From Bryoerythrophyllum caledonicum (Eukaryota > Streptophyta > Bryopsida > Pottiales > Pottiaceae), in contig OZ020518.1 in NCBI GenBank assembly GCA_963971425.1, positions 13,398,190-13,462,189 on the forward strand: a stretch of 64,000 bases of DNA, given 5' to 3'. Shown piece by piece: positions 12,728 to 25,219 of the stretch. A model generated the notes under the pieces. That model was not told the DNA's origin, made no database searches, and saw only the letters and a program-made list of their open reading frames with translations. The position numbers and the translations under genes are program-made. Positions within the stretch are counted from its first letter, which is position 1. Every line of letters begins with the position of its first letter.

Positions 12728-14971
12728 CTATACAATGCGCTCCAACTCTCTAGCATAACCCAGAGTTTGGTTGATCAGCTGCAGAGAGGGAATCTCCTTG
12801 CATGGTGCAAGCTCCTTAGCTTTCTGAAAGTACACTCTGGTGCCACGGATCTCCCAATCGGGATGATCCTGCATAAGCCCAGGCCGTAAACCCCGTGTCA
12901 GTTGCTTGTTATGAATCCGTTTAGATTTCAAATGTTAACTGGAATGATCAAAAGTAACTAAAATGTAAAAAGTCAGTAAAATTAAACAGAAAACATGATA
13001 CGTAAGCATGTGCAGGAATACTTACGTCCAAAACATACGCCTGCAGCTCCTGATCAGATGCGAACATCAGAATCTTCTTTGCATCCGCCAAAGACAACGA
13101 GTCATAAGCCTTCTCACTACATCCTGCAATTTCATCTCTGTACACAATCATACAATAAGAGCAAATCATTTGAAAGACAAACCGGGTAAGAACGAAGACA
13201 AAAATGCGAATCAGCAATAATCAGCCAATCACACAAAGAGAAGCTCGGAGCTTGTCACACCTGACGGTCTTGGCGAGAAGGTCCATAAAATAGACATAAG
13301 TTTCATGTGGAACAGCTTGACGTGCACTCAGAACACGGTTGTATGCGCCTTCCATAAAAGACTGCTCTAGCTCTACAGCATGCTTTATGCAGGTATGATC
13401 GTGGGCTACAGGTGGTAGAAGCTCTAGTTCTGAAGAACGCATCCACACCAATTTTTAGTGTTGCGACAATCAGAAATCAATAATAAACGTCTACAACTTC
13501 ACAATCAAGAGCTCTAACCCGAATAGATGTGATAGAAAAATCTGGCAATTCAAGACGGAGAAACAAATACCGCAATTTCCAAAGCAAGCAAATTCTGAAG
13601 GCAATTCACTGAAACAAATCACGACATTTGAAACCTGTCGAAAAAATGGAAAATAACGAAAAGTTTTATCGACCTGTATGGAACTCCGCAATTCTGTTCT
13701 GAACTAACAACCGCAGCAAGTTGAGGCCAAGAATGGGGTACTCTTGCTCAGATGGAGGAATCAGCTCCCTGCAAATAACAGCCGAAACTCAGATAGACAA
13801 ATGAATCTGAGATATTTGTAGAATTCAACTGAATATAGAGAACAACAAAAAATTGCATCCTAAAGAGCCCATGAGTGAGTTGAAATTTTGCTCCAGCTAA
13901 GCTGAATTTGAGAATGATGATGTTACAGCAGTAAACATCATGAGATGTAGAATCCTATACCCTAAAAGATTTAATAAACCCTTCCCAGAAAAGCCAAGGA
14001 TTTAGGCTTAACATCCGTACTGTAATCAGACTAAGAAGTAGAAGACATACCTGGTATCAGTATAGTACGACTTGAGCTGAAGAAAGTGGCGCTCAAATGC
14101 ATCTTGATCTTCCATTTTCACACTCAGAACAACAGCATGTTCAAAGATATCCCCTACGAATATCAAAAATACTCTGCAGGTTAGTAAAAAAGTCGAGAAA
14201 GGAGGAAGTGACACTGCCTCAAAGAAATTCATAACTATATGAATTCAAAGCAACACATGGAAATCGCAGATGCATAACTCGAGTCTCTTGCAATGCCTTA
14301 AATCATGCCATTCACCAGCTCTGAGTCATAATATTCGCTACGAACAATATGTTGAAAAACTGATACTACCGCTACAAAATGACGTCAAGGTTTGAGATAT
14401 GCTAGCACAAGAATAGGCCAAAACATTAACCCTAATCCTAGCTTCGCAGAAGCTAGGATGTGGCCTGCTTCTGTATTCTAAGTAAGTCCGTCATCCAGAT
14501 GAAATCAAACCTAGACTAAAATACAAAGGAACGCCAAGCACCGGCAGGACATCAATTCGACAAGCCGATCAATGACAAAGAAAACATACAATCGATGTCG
14601 CCAAAAGGTCCTCAGAAAACACATGCAAAGAAGCTACACGTACTTGCAAGCAGAAGCTCCTGCTTAGACGTCGCAGACGATTTGAAAAGCGGTGGAAGAC
14701 CAGGCAGCTCCGTCAACTTCACCTGAAGTATTAACAAACATTGCGGTGAGAAAATAAATAACCTCCTTCCTCTTCGAACAACAAAAATCCTCCACGATTT
14801 CCAAACACCGCACCTCGAAACCCTAACTTGCAAGAACAAAACCTAAACAACCAGAAGGCGACGAACCTTGATCTGCGAGAGGAGGTTGTCGCTGGTGTCC
14901 ACATCGTTCTTGTCATAGGCAGCCTTGAACTTCTGGAAGAGGCGAGTGATGTCCGCAAGCTTTGCCTCCAT
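12728..14971 (-). CDS. RPN12: 26S proteasome regulatory subunit RPN12 (PSMD8)
   Basis: Non-ATPase lid subunit of the 26S proteasome 19S particle, with a C-terminal PCI-type fold. Seven exons join in phase: 14971-14867, 14722-14644, 14153-14051, 13768-13674, 13429-13261, 13137-13026 and 12868-12728, giving 267 residues, the usual RPN12 length. Diagnostic stretches are 'ADITRLFQKFKAAYDKNDVD' at the N-terminus, 'PGLPPLFKSSATSKQELLLA', 'DAFERHFLQLKSYYTDTR', 'EYPILGLNLLRLLVQNRIAE', 'FMEGAYNRVLSARQAVPHET' and 'SLSLADAKKILMFASDQEL'. All introns have GT-AG borders and there is no stop or frameshift, so this is the best-preserved gene in the window. The start is the ATG at 14971, matching the conserved N-terminus. 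Confidence 0.97.
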
Positions 14972-15204
14972 TGTAGACCACGAAATGCCGCAAAAAGTAG
15001 CTCAGAAGAAAGAGGAAAGACTGCTCTCTCGATCCACAGGAGGAAACAACCAGCGGATAATCGATCGACGAGAAAGGCCGGCTGTCAACACACCGTGGAT
15101 CACTCGAAAACAAACCAAACCCTCGTGCCTCTCGCAACCAACGACTTGTCCACATTTCGCTGCAGTACTCGTCCACGGTCCCCTGTTCACATACCTTTGT
15201 CTTC

Positions 15205-15290
15205 CACAGTATCACAGAAGTATCACATCAGTATCCCACGAGTATAACTCGAGTGTCACAATAGTATCACGATAGTATCACACGAGTGTA
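15205..15290 (+). repeat. Short tandem repeat of AGTATCAC-like units
   Basis: About seven imperfect copies of a 10-12 base unit with core 'agtatcac' or 'agtgtcac' lie within 240-320 bases upstream of the RPN12 start codon. Confidence 0.7.
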
Positions 15291-17144
15291 CTAAAAAAGC
15301 TGCCCGCACGAGTCAAATTGAAAAGATGACGGATTTCTTTCGCACATTTCGCTTTTGCTGTTACATAGTTCGCCTCATTCGTAGTTTTTTCCGCCTCAAC
15401 GCTCTCGCGCTCCCAAATCTACTACAGTAGTTGTTCCTCTGTTCCCATACATATTCGACGTTCCCATGTTCCTATTATATTTCTGAGACAATTTCGATAC
15501 AATTTAAAACATAGTAATTGGTTTTCACATGAATAAACTAGAAACTGTTGAAGTTGAGGTTGCAATTGAAGTTGAAATTGAAATTGAAATTGAAATTAAA
15601 GTTCTTGAAGTTCAAACATGTTAACAAGGCTCTTTTAAGGGGGGGGCAAAGTCATGGAACGTTGGAGGAGCCAAAAAGTGGCTTCTCGGATGACAATCAA
15701 TGTGAATAATCATTTTTTATCCAATTTTTTTTTTGGAGAGTTCATTGAATGTGCAAAATCAAAAAAATCTCTGACCATTGGCTTAATTTGAAAGCAATAT
15801 GAAATTCAATTTATGAAGTATATACTCTTGTAGATTCTATATGGATGGTATATACTTTCATTATAGTGTAGACCATATCATATATATAGAAAGTAGTGGA
15901 ACCCCCGTCGTAACCGACGGGCCAAGAGCAATCCCAAGAGATTGGGTCAAAGACATTGTTATATAGTTCTTTTTCTAATCACAACTTGAGGTGTCTATCA
16001 TTCAACCCACCAATATACCTGTGGACCGCAAACTTTAAACTCATTACAACATACTTGTGGAATGCACCTTACTTCATTGCTAGATAATCAAAGTATTCGA
16101 TTACTAGAGCTACTAGCTTATCTTAACAGCCATCAACTAAAGGTAATATGGTAAGTTATCAAGAACAGAACCATTGAAACTTAAATCAAGCTCTTTCACC
16201 TCAGTTCAAACATGTGCAAGACTTCTAAAGTGGGAAATGCAGTTGGCACTTAAGTGACTCTGTGTTTTTGGAAGAGAAACAATCAAAGCAGTAATGTTGG
16301 AATCAAAAGTTCCACCTGAGGCGTTTATTTGACACTTCCAAGTAATGTTGCCTCTGCAGGTCAGCTGAGCCAAAATGAAACAATACCATGCTTAGAGGCT
16401 CTAGTTATATAAAAAATAATTTCCTCTTTAGCTCATATCGTAAAACCACTACATGAAAATCGTACGCAATATTTTTCAACATAACAAATATAAATATAAT
16501 ACAAAAAATAAAAATATTTAATGTTATATGGTGTTAATAATATATTGTAACTATACAGATTTCAAAAATAATATAGTTTATATCCAAGTATTATATATTT
16601 AATGTAAGTATAATTTTATACAATATATATTATTTATTTAATACACCAAAATCACATCAAAAAATGATATTTGGATGAAAAAATTATATACATATATGAT
16701 ACTTTTGGAAATGTACCAAATTATGTCAATTTGTTATTTAAACCTTTCCATTATTTTGATTCTTCTATTTTTTTCTCCACTCCTCTAAAATATAGTTGAA
16801 TTAATTTTCTTCACCTCTCTTTGTATATTGTAATGGAACATAAAATGAAACCTTACTATAATGTAATTTTTTAATTTATCAAAATAATGATATATATTGT
16901 TCATTTGAATTGTTCATCTAAATACTGAAGTAAATTGTTCATTTGAATTGATTACATTTCTTACACTTAAATATTGTTTGATTGATTTTTATATGTGGAT
17001 GATATTGTCTTTTGGCCAAAGATTCAAACTTGTTTTTTATAACCAATTATGTGATTAAATCCAAGACATTTATAACTTACTAGGATTGGCACCCGTCATC
17101 CCGACGGGGAGAGACCAAAACACCTCACAAAAATATTATTTTTT

Positions 17145-17240
17145 GGATTTGAAACCCTTGAAACCCTTGAAACTCTTCAAACTCTTGAAACCCATGAAAC
17201 CCTCGAACTCTTGAAACCCTTGAAACTCTTGAAATGTGAA
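17145..17240 (+). repeat. Tandem 10-bp repeat (TTGAAACCC / TTGAAACTC)
   Basis: About nine copies of 'cttgaaaccc' or 'cttgaaactc' with small variants. No gene is associated with it. Confidence 0.75.
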
Positions 17241-18076
17241 AGGTAGATGGATTATATCTAAGAAAATCCTTCACATCGGAAAAAGAGCGTAGCGGCGGAC
17301 AGACACGCTAACACCTTTTATATAGGTAGATTATATTTAAAAATTTTAAATTCATTTGAATAAATATTACATGTTTATTATGTTATAGATTGGTCTTTTT
17401 GTCACCATAAATTAATGGCATTTGTGGTGCCAAAGTAAACACAATTTTAAAATATTCTTGAACATAATTATAATATATTGATCTTATTTTAAACATATAC
17501 AACATCCTCTGCTAATCATTTTAATTTCATTGATTTTTCAATGTCAATTTTTACTCTTCAACCATAATGTGATTTTTATATAGTGATTAAACATTATACA
17601 TTTATGTGTTGTTTTAAATTGGCTTGTATAGATTGAATATTTAGAAGTATACAAGGATTAAATAAATTAAACTTAACCTAAATCAAAATCTCCATTTGTC
17701 CCACACATTAAAATAGTGGCTAGGACCATCCCATGTGGGAGGTTTGATGGCTATAACTCTACGAATTGTTGGCTGTTTGTAGAAACGAAGACACTGCCAA
17801 GACCATAGCCGGGGCACCCTCAGGACAAGGCTACAACAACACTTGGGTGATCACGGATGGATTCAATGGAAAAGGGGGTGGGTGTAGAGCAGGCTTGGCA
17901 CAGAGTCATCCAACAGCTCTTTTGCCGAGATCCTGTCTCCTTCTCGCGTCATCTCATCAGGTACCAAGCTGTTGCAAGCCGGAAGCGATTGAGGGTCTTA
18001 GTCCTTTGTAACAGTAGATATAGGTGCCATTTTTTTACCATCCATCTTGGTACTCTTTAGGTCCGTTTGGGTTCCA

Positions 18077-18086
18077 CATTGAACGT
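18077..18086. repeat. 10-bp target-site duplication, left copy (CATTGAACGT)
   Basis: CATTGAACGT lies immediately outside the left terminus of the Mutator-like element and is repeated in the same orientation at 29195-29204, immediately outside the right terminus. The flanking bases differ (A on the left, terminal G of the element on the right), so the duplication is exactly 10 bp, within the 8-11 bp range of MULE insertions. Confidence 0.9.
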
Positions 18087-18129
18087 CAGGATTGCTATCT
18101 TGTGAGCCGTGAGCGGCGAGCGGTGAGCA
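18087..18129 (+). repeat. Left terminal inverted repeat of the MULE, built of heptamers
   Basis: After CAGGATT the sequence GCTATCTT is followed by four head-to-tail heptamers: GTGAGCC, GTGAGCG, GCGAGCG, GTGAGCA. This matches the inverted right end over about 40 bp with several mismatches. Repeated heptamers at a terminus look like an array of transposase-binding sites. Confidence 0.88.
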
Positions 18130-18748
18130 CTGAATTTTTTTGTTTTTTTTTCACAATTTTTTTACAAAATTTGAAAGCAACGCCTATGGCCGTTGCTTAT
18201 ATATAGTCTATCTTGACATATGAAAAAATCATGTAAAACTCTACAATATTTGGACATATTGAAGTCTGAATTGATGACAACTTGATGGGCTTAGAGCAAA
18301 AATTTTTCCTCAAAATGAAAGGGGCACTTATGGGTTTGGTATATAGGTTAGGGTAACAAAACAGGTTTGAATTACTCATTGGTCGTATTTGTATTTATTT
18401 CATTGAGAATGGAACTCTCCCAATAATTTTAAAATTAAATGGATTAATAGAAGGCCATACCCTTACAATACATATATGATATCCATATAATACCGGGGCA
18501 ATATCCATATAATACCTAGGTGATACCCGTGGTGTGGGAACCACCTTTAATTGAGAATTTGTAATACTTCAATAAAAATTGTTTGATACTGACGATTGCG
18601 TATGGTACGAAGCACGGAAACACGTTCATGTTGTTCAGCGTACTATGAAAGACGTGGTAAATTCTCAAACACAATAGATAAACGATTATACTGAAGATAT
18701 AAAAAAACAACACGCATTGTTAACTGGCTAAAAAATCAAATGGATAAT

Positions 18749-21700
18749 TCAAGTTTCCTCCCCTGATAGATCGTCCGAGCTATCCTCATAAATACCAGGC
18801 GAACTACTATCCGTACCACTACCAACCGCTTCTCCGTCTATGAACTGCTCTACTGCGGACCTGCGCTGGGCTACTCATGAAATCCGTGGAGGAGATGGTA
18901 ACGCAGCCATCGCATGTGCAATGCCCCAATCCCAAGGATTCATGTGATACGAGCGAGGCGGAGTCATCAAAGACCGTGACAAGCGCGATAGCATCCTAGT
19001 CTGAGATGTTGATGGTGAAGCCATCAACGACGTCGACTGACTGCATTGATCAAATAAAACGTTGATGTCAACGAATTAAAAAGATCAAAGGCAGTAAACT
19101 TCAGAGCAAAGTCATTTAACAAAACTCAAGACTCTAAACTTACTTACAAGTTCTCTTGCGAGCTCTCTTCACCTCGGGCTCGTCATCATCGACCTCCAAT
19201 GGGCGTTTTCTGGATCCTTCTTCAACCGGTATATTGACTGCTGACTCAACTTCCAAGATACTGGGAATCAAAGGGCGCAAGACCTCATCCACCAAATCAG
19301 CTTCTTCTTCTAATGCAAGGATGTGGCGCTTCAGGGCCATACATGCCTTGATGGATGCACCTAAACGGTTGAAATAAGTACGATGAAGTTAGCAGCTGAT
19401 GGTAATTAAACAATGACAGAAGAAGAACACGAAAGAATGCTTACCAGTTGATGTTGTAAGATCAAGGACGATCTCATCTTCCTGGGTACAAAGGTCAACA
19501 AGAGCCTCCATGAGGTTGGAGGACTTCTCACGAGCTCCACGCCATGGCTGGTTGGTGGAACCTCTCATCGTCAAGGTCTCCTGTGTGATCAGATTGGTCA
19601 AGTGACCATCTGATGACAACTGAATCCCCTCCAGCAATAATTCCATTCTATCATTGAATGAAAAAGGAACCCAAGGCTCCAAGTTCCTCACATAGCACTT
19701 CACCATGAAGCACTTGTGAGTGCGCCCGGGATAGCCCTCGCGTGAGAGAGACAAGCCGTTAATGGCAAACCACTTTGTCTCCTCACGGAAGTCTGCCCAC
19801 TCTGCCCATGCATGAAGCTCGTTAGAGATGAACTTCGAGTCCGGGTAGAACACGATGAGCGGTGCCCCGTCGCGAAGCAAGGCTTCTGCCATCTCAAAGC
19901 ACCGATGAATCCATTGGGATTCCCGCTTACCTCCATCAAACTGTTGAGTTGGAAGTATGTTCCAACTCGGCACCACACCACCGCCCTCAATTCCAGGGAC
20001 CGGCAAATCCTCTGGGACATCAAAAAGAATCATGTCCACTAAACCGTCATCGCAAGGCTCTCCACGGTGATGGCGCAACCGCGACCCGGAATGTACCTTC
20101 ATGAACTCCAGCATCTCTGACCAAACAGATGGCAAGTCATCCTCTTCAGCTATATTATCGAACAGAGTCATAACACTAAGAGCGCCATTACAAATCACCT
20201 CCACTCCGACATTAGACTCCAGATGCTCCACCGCTGGAATGGTGTAGATCGTCTGCGAAGGCTTGGCCACATAGGTGGAGGGTCGGCTACTGCCCGAGGG
20301 GGAAATGCCTTGTGTCGGTGCCATGGCAGCTGGAATAGCAAACGCTGCTGCCCCTCCAAGTTGAGCAAACAGTTTCTCAGGCCCCTTTTTGCCACCAATG
20401 CTGCCAACTCTCTGTTCCTCTCCCTCCTCTCCTTCTTCAACGTCTTGGCTTTGAGATTCTCCACCCTCAAAGCTTCCTTCTCCGCCGCCCTTTCCACAGC
20501 CTTTGCACGATCTTTCTCCAAGAGAGAAGCGTCAACTGGCTCAATCGAGGCAGAGACAGAAGATGGAAGCATGTCGCCATCTCCACCGATGGCTAGGGTG
20601 TTACAGTCCCTTCGAAGCTGAAGTTCTTCACCCAGAGTAGGATCAGAAGTCTTCAACTCTAGGTACCAAGGGCACTACCCCAAGTGATGTCGAGAGAAGC
20701 GTTGCCTCTGCTGCTCGGTGAAGATGCAGTCTGGTGAAGTAGGGTCCGTCCACTTCTTGAAGCGGATGGGCATTTGACTCGGTAGCAAGGCACCTTTAGC
20801 GACGAGCTCCCTCCAGAAATACCGAAGCACCGCCCGCTTCATGGTCTTCTCACATCCCTTCTGCTTTAAAAACTCCTCCGACTTCGACAAGACACCTTTC
20901 CTCCCAAGGTGGTCTTTGAAGGCCTTCGCCCACAGCATGATACTCCAAGCCTCCATCCAAGAACCAATGTCTTGAATGGGATTAGGGAGCCCGTCATTCC
21001 TCAATACGACGTTGTCCTCTTCAATTAGCTCCGAGAACTTCTTCTCAATTTCCTCCTCCAACTATAACATACAATACAATCTCTTAGACAAAATCACCAT
21101 TAAATATGATAACGCAAATACAATAGACAATGGGGATTTGGAATACTCACCCCAGCCCAAAAGGCAGCAGTATCGATCCATCCCCGGAGACTCGTGTCTG
21201 ATGCTGGCGATTTGGGGAAATTATACTCCGCCCTACTGTCCTTGCTCATGTTCCACCACTTGCACCATCTTCCCTTGAACTTCCCAGCCACCTTTGCCGT
21301 GTAAAGGAGTTGGAGCTTCTCCAGTGTCATCTTTGGCTTAGTCTGGTAAATATCGAAATCACGCATCACCTAAAGTAGAGGCACATGTACTTGGATTCAG
21401 TTATGGTTCGATACTTAAGCAAAATGATACAATATGGGAAAAACAAGAACAGGTGCCATCAAATTTGATATTCACATACCTCCTTGAAGAATTCCTCACC
21501 GTTCGATGGATTTGCAATCGCCAACATTCGTATGAATGTTGTTTGACAAGCAATTTTCTTCTTTTGGACAGCATCAATGCAGAGTCTCACCAACTCTGCT
21601 GGACTTCCAACGCGATCAACACCAACGCCTGTGACAAGGCTATCCTTGTAATTGCGTATGCACTCCTCTTGGGCAGCAATAATCTCCCGCTAGAAACCAA

Positions 21701-22866
21701 CGTTCATCAGAAATAGATAATGAATATTAAACAATTACGGAACTAGGCAACAATAGTAATTGAAATTTAGGTGTTCACTGACAAATACCTCAAACATGAG
21801 CTTCTGAAATGCGTCATACGTCATGTGATACCATTTCTTTGTTGCCTTCTTCCCCCACTCGTGCACACTTGCTTCGTAATCATCATCGCTAATCAAGCCC
21901 TTCAACTGCTCAAAGTCCAACAATCCGAAATGTTGGACCCTCTTCAGCTCATGTGATAAATGCTGCGTGACGTGATCAGCCTCTTTTTGCCTAGAATACC
22001 AAAACCATTACTTAGATACGTGCATGAACAATATAGATTTGTACCACCTAATACGACCATGGCATTGATGATAAATGGAGAATAGCATAAATATTATTGA
22101 CAAAAACTAGGTGGAAGGAATCTTACTTGTTAAGATCAGTCATGGCGTTGAGAAGAATGTGGCGGTTTGCCAAACACGGCTCTAGAACCACTGCCCTCAC
22201 TGGTGAATGGAAGATGAAGTCCCGAGTGTGCATCTGGGATATCACCTCCATCCACGCAATGTGGCGGTGGTTGCCATTCCAGATGAAGAAGTACTTGTTT
22301 GAGAACGACTGCAACTCTGGCCTCATCTGCAACATCATCTCAAACTTGCGATCCTCCTCTTGCCAAAGTGTCGACCAATTGGCTCGCTCAGAAGGAAGCA
22401 CCTCTTGCTCGGTCATTGAGAAACTCTTTGCTGCTACATAGAAACATGTGGATCCGGGTCGATATCCCTTCACGAACTCCGCCTTGAGCTTCTCAACATC
22501 AATCTTCAAGGGGAGACGAAGCTTTGTCATAGATAGCATGCGGCATAGTGGAATGAGTAGCTCCTCGATTGAAGGGTAGAATGACCTTTGCAGGACATCA
22601 GACGCTGTCCCCCGAATAGACTTCTTCAACGCTTGCTCGGTCGATTCCATCTTGGAGTCGCCCTCCAACTCATGCATCTCTTCATCCTCAAGTTGATTCA
22701 TCGGATCTAAACCCTCAGTACATGATACCGTCCCTAGTTCTTGTTGTGCCATCTGAAATATTGTAGTACATTAATAACATCATCAAAGATCAGACGAAGC
22801 CAGATAAACTCTCTAACTCAGAACGCAGAAACATACCTCATCGAGGAGAACGCTAGCTCCAGTCAT
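18749..22866 (-). pseudogene. ParB-like / beta-class amino-methyltransferase-like fusion gene, cargo of the MULE
   Basis: Eight exons join in phase: 22866-22837, 22752-22127, 21990-21789, 21689-21480, 21369-21151, 21063-19445, 19360-19144 (second GTAAGT donor) and 19040-18749, about 1,138 codons. Exon 2 contains 'YFFIWNGNHRHIAWMEVI', resembling the GNHR(x)xA core of ParB/sulfiredoxin-like domains. The long exon has a charged coiled coil (about 20,540-20,400) and then the order typical of beta-class N4C/N6A DNA methyltransferases: 'VDMILFDVPEDLP' in place of DPPY (motif IV), 'RGAREKSSNLMEALVDLC' (pre-motif I helix) and 'DEIVLDLTTSTG' (motif I, FxGxG-like), continuing across the next intron with 'ALKRHILALEEEADLVDEVL'. 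The DPPY and GxG residues are degenerate, so activity is doubtful. Defects: TAG at 20675-20677, a one-base loss in an A-run near 20,390, and TGA at 18875-18877. The stops fit CAG and CGA with C-to-T changes. Function is inferred, not shown. Confidence 0.6.
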
Positions 22867-22965
22867 GGTCATAAGAATGGACCTAACGTTCCTTGTGCGC
22901 TACTGATCCACCGCCGCTTGAAACCAACAGAAATACCTCAGCATCGAGCATGCAATCAAATTCCT

Positions 22966-23710
22966 AAAAAATCAGCTGCGTACCTCCTCCACGTGCACAA
23001 CAGATTGCAGCAAGTTGCCCGAGAGTCCTCACGCGCGAACCTGAACTTAAACTCCTAACCTAAACGCATCAAACCAGCACCTCAACTTTCACAAAGAAGA
23101 CGAAAAAAAAAACGACGAGCAACAGGCCCCACGAAGGAAAAAAAAAAACGACATACCTCAGACCACCCTCGGATCCAAGGGTCATTTCGAACTCCCAGAT
23201 TTTCTTAAAAAATCAGTTGCGTACCTCCTCCACGTGCACAGCAGACTGCAGCAAGTTGCCCGAGAGTCCTCACGCGCGAACCTGAACTTAAACTCCTAAC
23301 CTAAACGCATCAAACCAGCACCTCAACTTTCACAAAGAAGACGAAAAAAAAAACGACGAGCAACAGGCCCCACGAAGGAGAAAAAAAAACCGACACACCT
23401 CAGACCATCCTCGGATCCGAGGGTCATTTTGAACTCCTTGATTTTCTTAAAAAATCAGCTGCGTACCTCCTCCACGTGCACAGCAGACTGCAGCAAGTTG
23501 CCCGAGAGTCCTCACGCGCGAACCTGAACTTAAACTCCTAACCTAAACGCATCAAACCAGCACCTCAACTTTCACATAGAAGACGAAAAAAAAAACGACG
23601 AGCAACAGGCCCCACGAAGGCGAAAAAAAAACGACACACCTCAGATCACCCTCAGATCCGAGAGTCATTTTAAAGCCTCAAATTTTTTAAACAAAACTGC
23701 TTACCTCCTT
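22966..23710 (-). repeat. Tandem repeat, ~241-bp unit, three copies plus a diverged fourth
   Basis: Units begin near 22,971, 23,212 and 23,454 (period 241-242), with a diverged partial copy from about 23,690. Each full unit contains CACGTG (inside 'cctccacgtgcac') and an A-run followed by 'cgacgagcaacaggcccc'. On the - strand each carries exon-end-like sites ('GGAG|gtacgc' and 'CTGAG|gtatgt'). It lies just upstream of the start of the methyltransferase-like gene, so it may be a promoter array or a duplicated leader exon. Confidence 0.9.
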
Positions 23711-23988
23711 GACGAGCGCACGAGATTGCAGGCCGGAGACCTCTACGGTTAACTCATCCTCCTTGAAATGAAGAGCAACAACCCTAGATGGAGGGAACTC
23801 GCGCCTCTAGGAATACTGGGGTGGGAATTGTAATATTATTGGTTGACCCCCGATTCGCGGGATCGTCGCCAACTCAGAATATCATGGCGCTTAGAGTACA
23901 TATGAATGTACAATATGTCTCGACGGGAGACATTGAGACCCTAGGAGTACTATTCGGGTTTTACGGGAAGGAAGTTTAAGAACAGTAC

Positions 23989-24615
23989 CTGAGGCGATGA
24001 GCCTGGTCCTGGCTCAAGGAGTGCTGGGGTTTTGCTGTTCTTACTTCGATGATGAATTCTAGCTAGACTTGCGAGTGTTTGAGCTGGGGAAGTGGGGATG
24101 ATCTCTGTAGGCCTTGATGGATTTCCTCGGCTTCCAGATGCAATAGTTGACTTCATCGTTCGACACTGAGACTCCTCAGAACTGTCGTCAGTCCCCTTAC
24201 CTCTTTCCAACGAGGTATCCGAGGCACTTGATCTCTGATACCAACTCATCGTATTAGCTTGATCTAAGTCCTCTTCTACTCTCTTCCCACAAAAATGCTT
24301 ACTAGGCCTGTTCACCTGCACAATATTGGAAGACCCGTAGTCATTCCCTAACACCATTCAACTAATCTGCTTCAGAAATTTCTGCAAATCAATGGAACAC
24401 CAATAAAAGAATACCTGATCGTTGGAACTGGATAATGAAGCTCCTTTGTGGATAGTTGTCACATCCCTAAGTTCCTTACTAGATATTGCGCCCACTACTT
24501 CTATATTGTGAGAAGCTAATAATGCTAGCTTCTCTCGACGTCTCTTCTGAGCCCGTACTTGCTTAGGATTTGAAAACTTAGTAGGTCTTCTCCTCTGTCT
24601 AGCACTCTTAGTCAT
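23989..24615 (-). pseudogene. Small basic protein gene in the MULE, function unknown
   Basis: Exon 1 (24615-24415) starts 'MTKSARQRRRPTKFSN' and is very rich in Arg/Lys ('RAQKRRREKLALLAS'), like a nuclear-localisation or DNA-binding segment. It ends at a GT donor. A second exon (from about 24,390 or 24,372 to 23,989) is in phase, but has TGA immediately before an ATG near 24,357, again explicable as CGA to TGA. The product is Ser/Thr-rich further on. It could be a separate gene or the true 5' part of the methyltransferase-like gene, which starts 1.1 kb downstream on the same strand. I do not recognise a family. Confidence 0.45.
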
Positions 24616-25219
24616 CCTCTTAACTCAACCCTAAACCGTCATCTCCAGTCCCTAAACATCACAACCCAGCAGGTAAATCACAAACCTATAGCCACAACTG
24701 CAAGGACGCAACCGTGCAATTATACATAACCCTTCATGCTACCTTCGACGGGTGGTAGATTCAGTTCTCGAAAATATTGGATCTTGACAGTCTTTAGTTT
24801 AAATGGAGACAGCGTTGTAGTCTCTATTAATGTTACTTTCACCATATATATTCTACTGTAACGCTCAAACTCCATATTTTTAGGGATATCCAGCACCACA
24901 ATTGAAAAATGACTGCAGGCATGGTATTAATACAATAGGCAACCCCTCCGTTTCAAGAAGCCCCGATTAGATTATTTGATATATTAAGATATTTATGGAC
25001 TACTACAAGCATGATTTACTTTGCATTTTGTCGTATCCGTCCAGGAGGAAAGAAAATTGTTGCATGAGCATCCTACGTGTAATATGAAATTATTATCCCA
25101 CCGCAAAATGGTTCATGAACCATCTTATTTAAATGTGGACGCAAGCAGTTACTCATTCTCTTTCTTCAACCCGAGGTCATTTCACAAAGTTGTTCAACCT
25201 TCTTTGAGAGCCCTGGAAC

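Larger units (their letters stand above)
14972..18076. other. Intergenic: RPN12 upstream region, then AT-rich DNA
   Basis: The first 400 bases lie upstream of RPN12 and should hold its promoter. A short 'agtatcac' repeat is at about 15,205-15,290 and a 'gaaacccttgaaactctt' repeat at about 17,145-17,240. 15.9-17.7 kb is strongly AT-rich and without recognisable genes. Confidence 0.5.
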
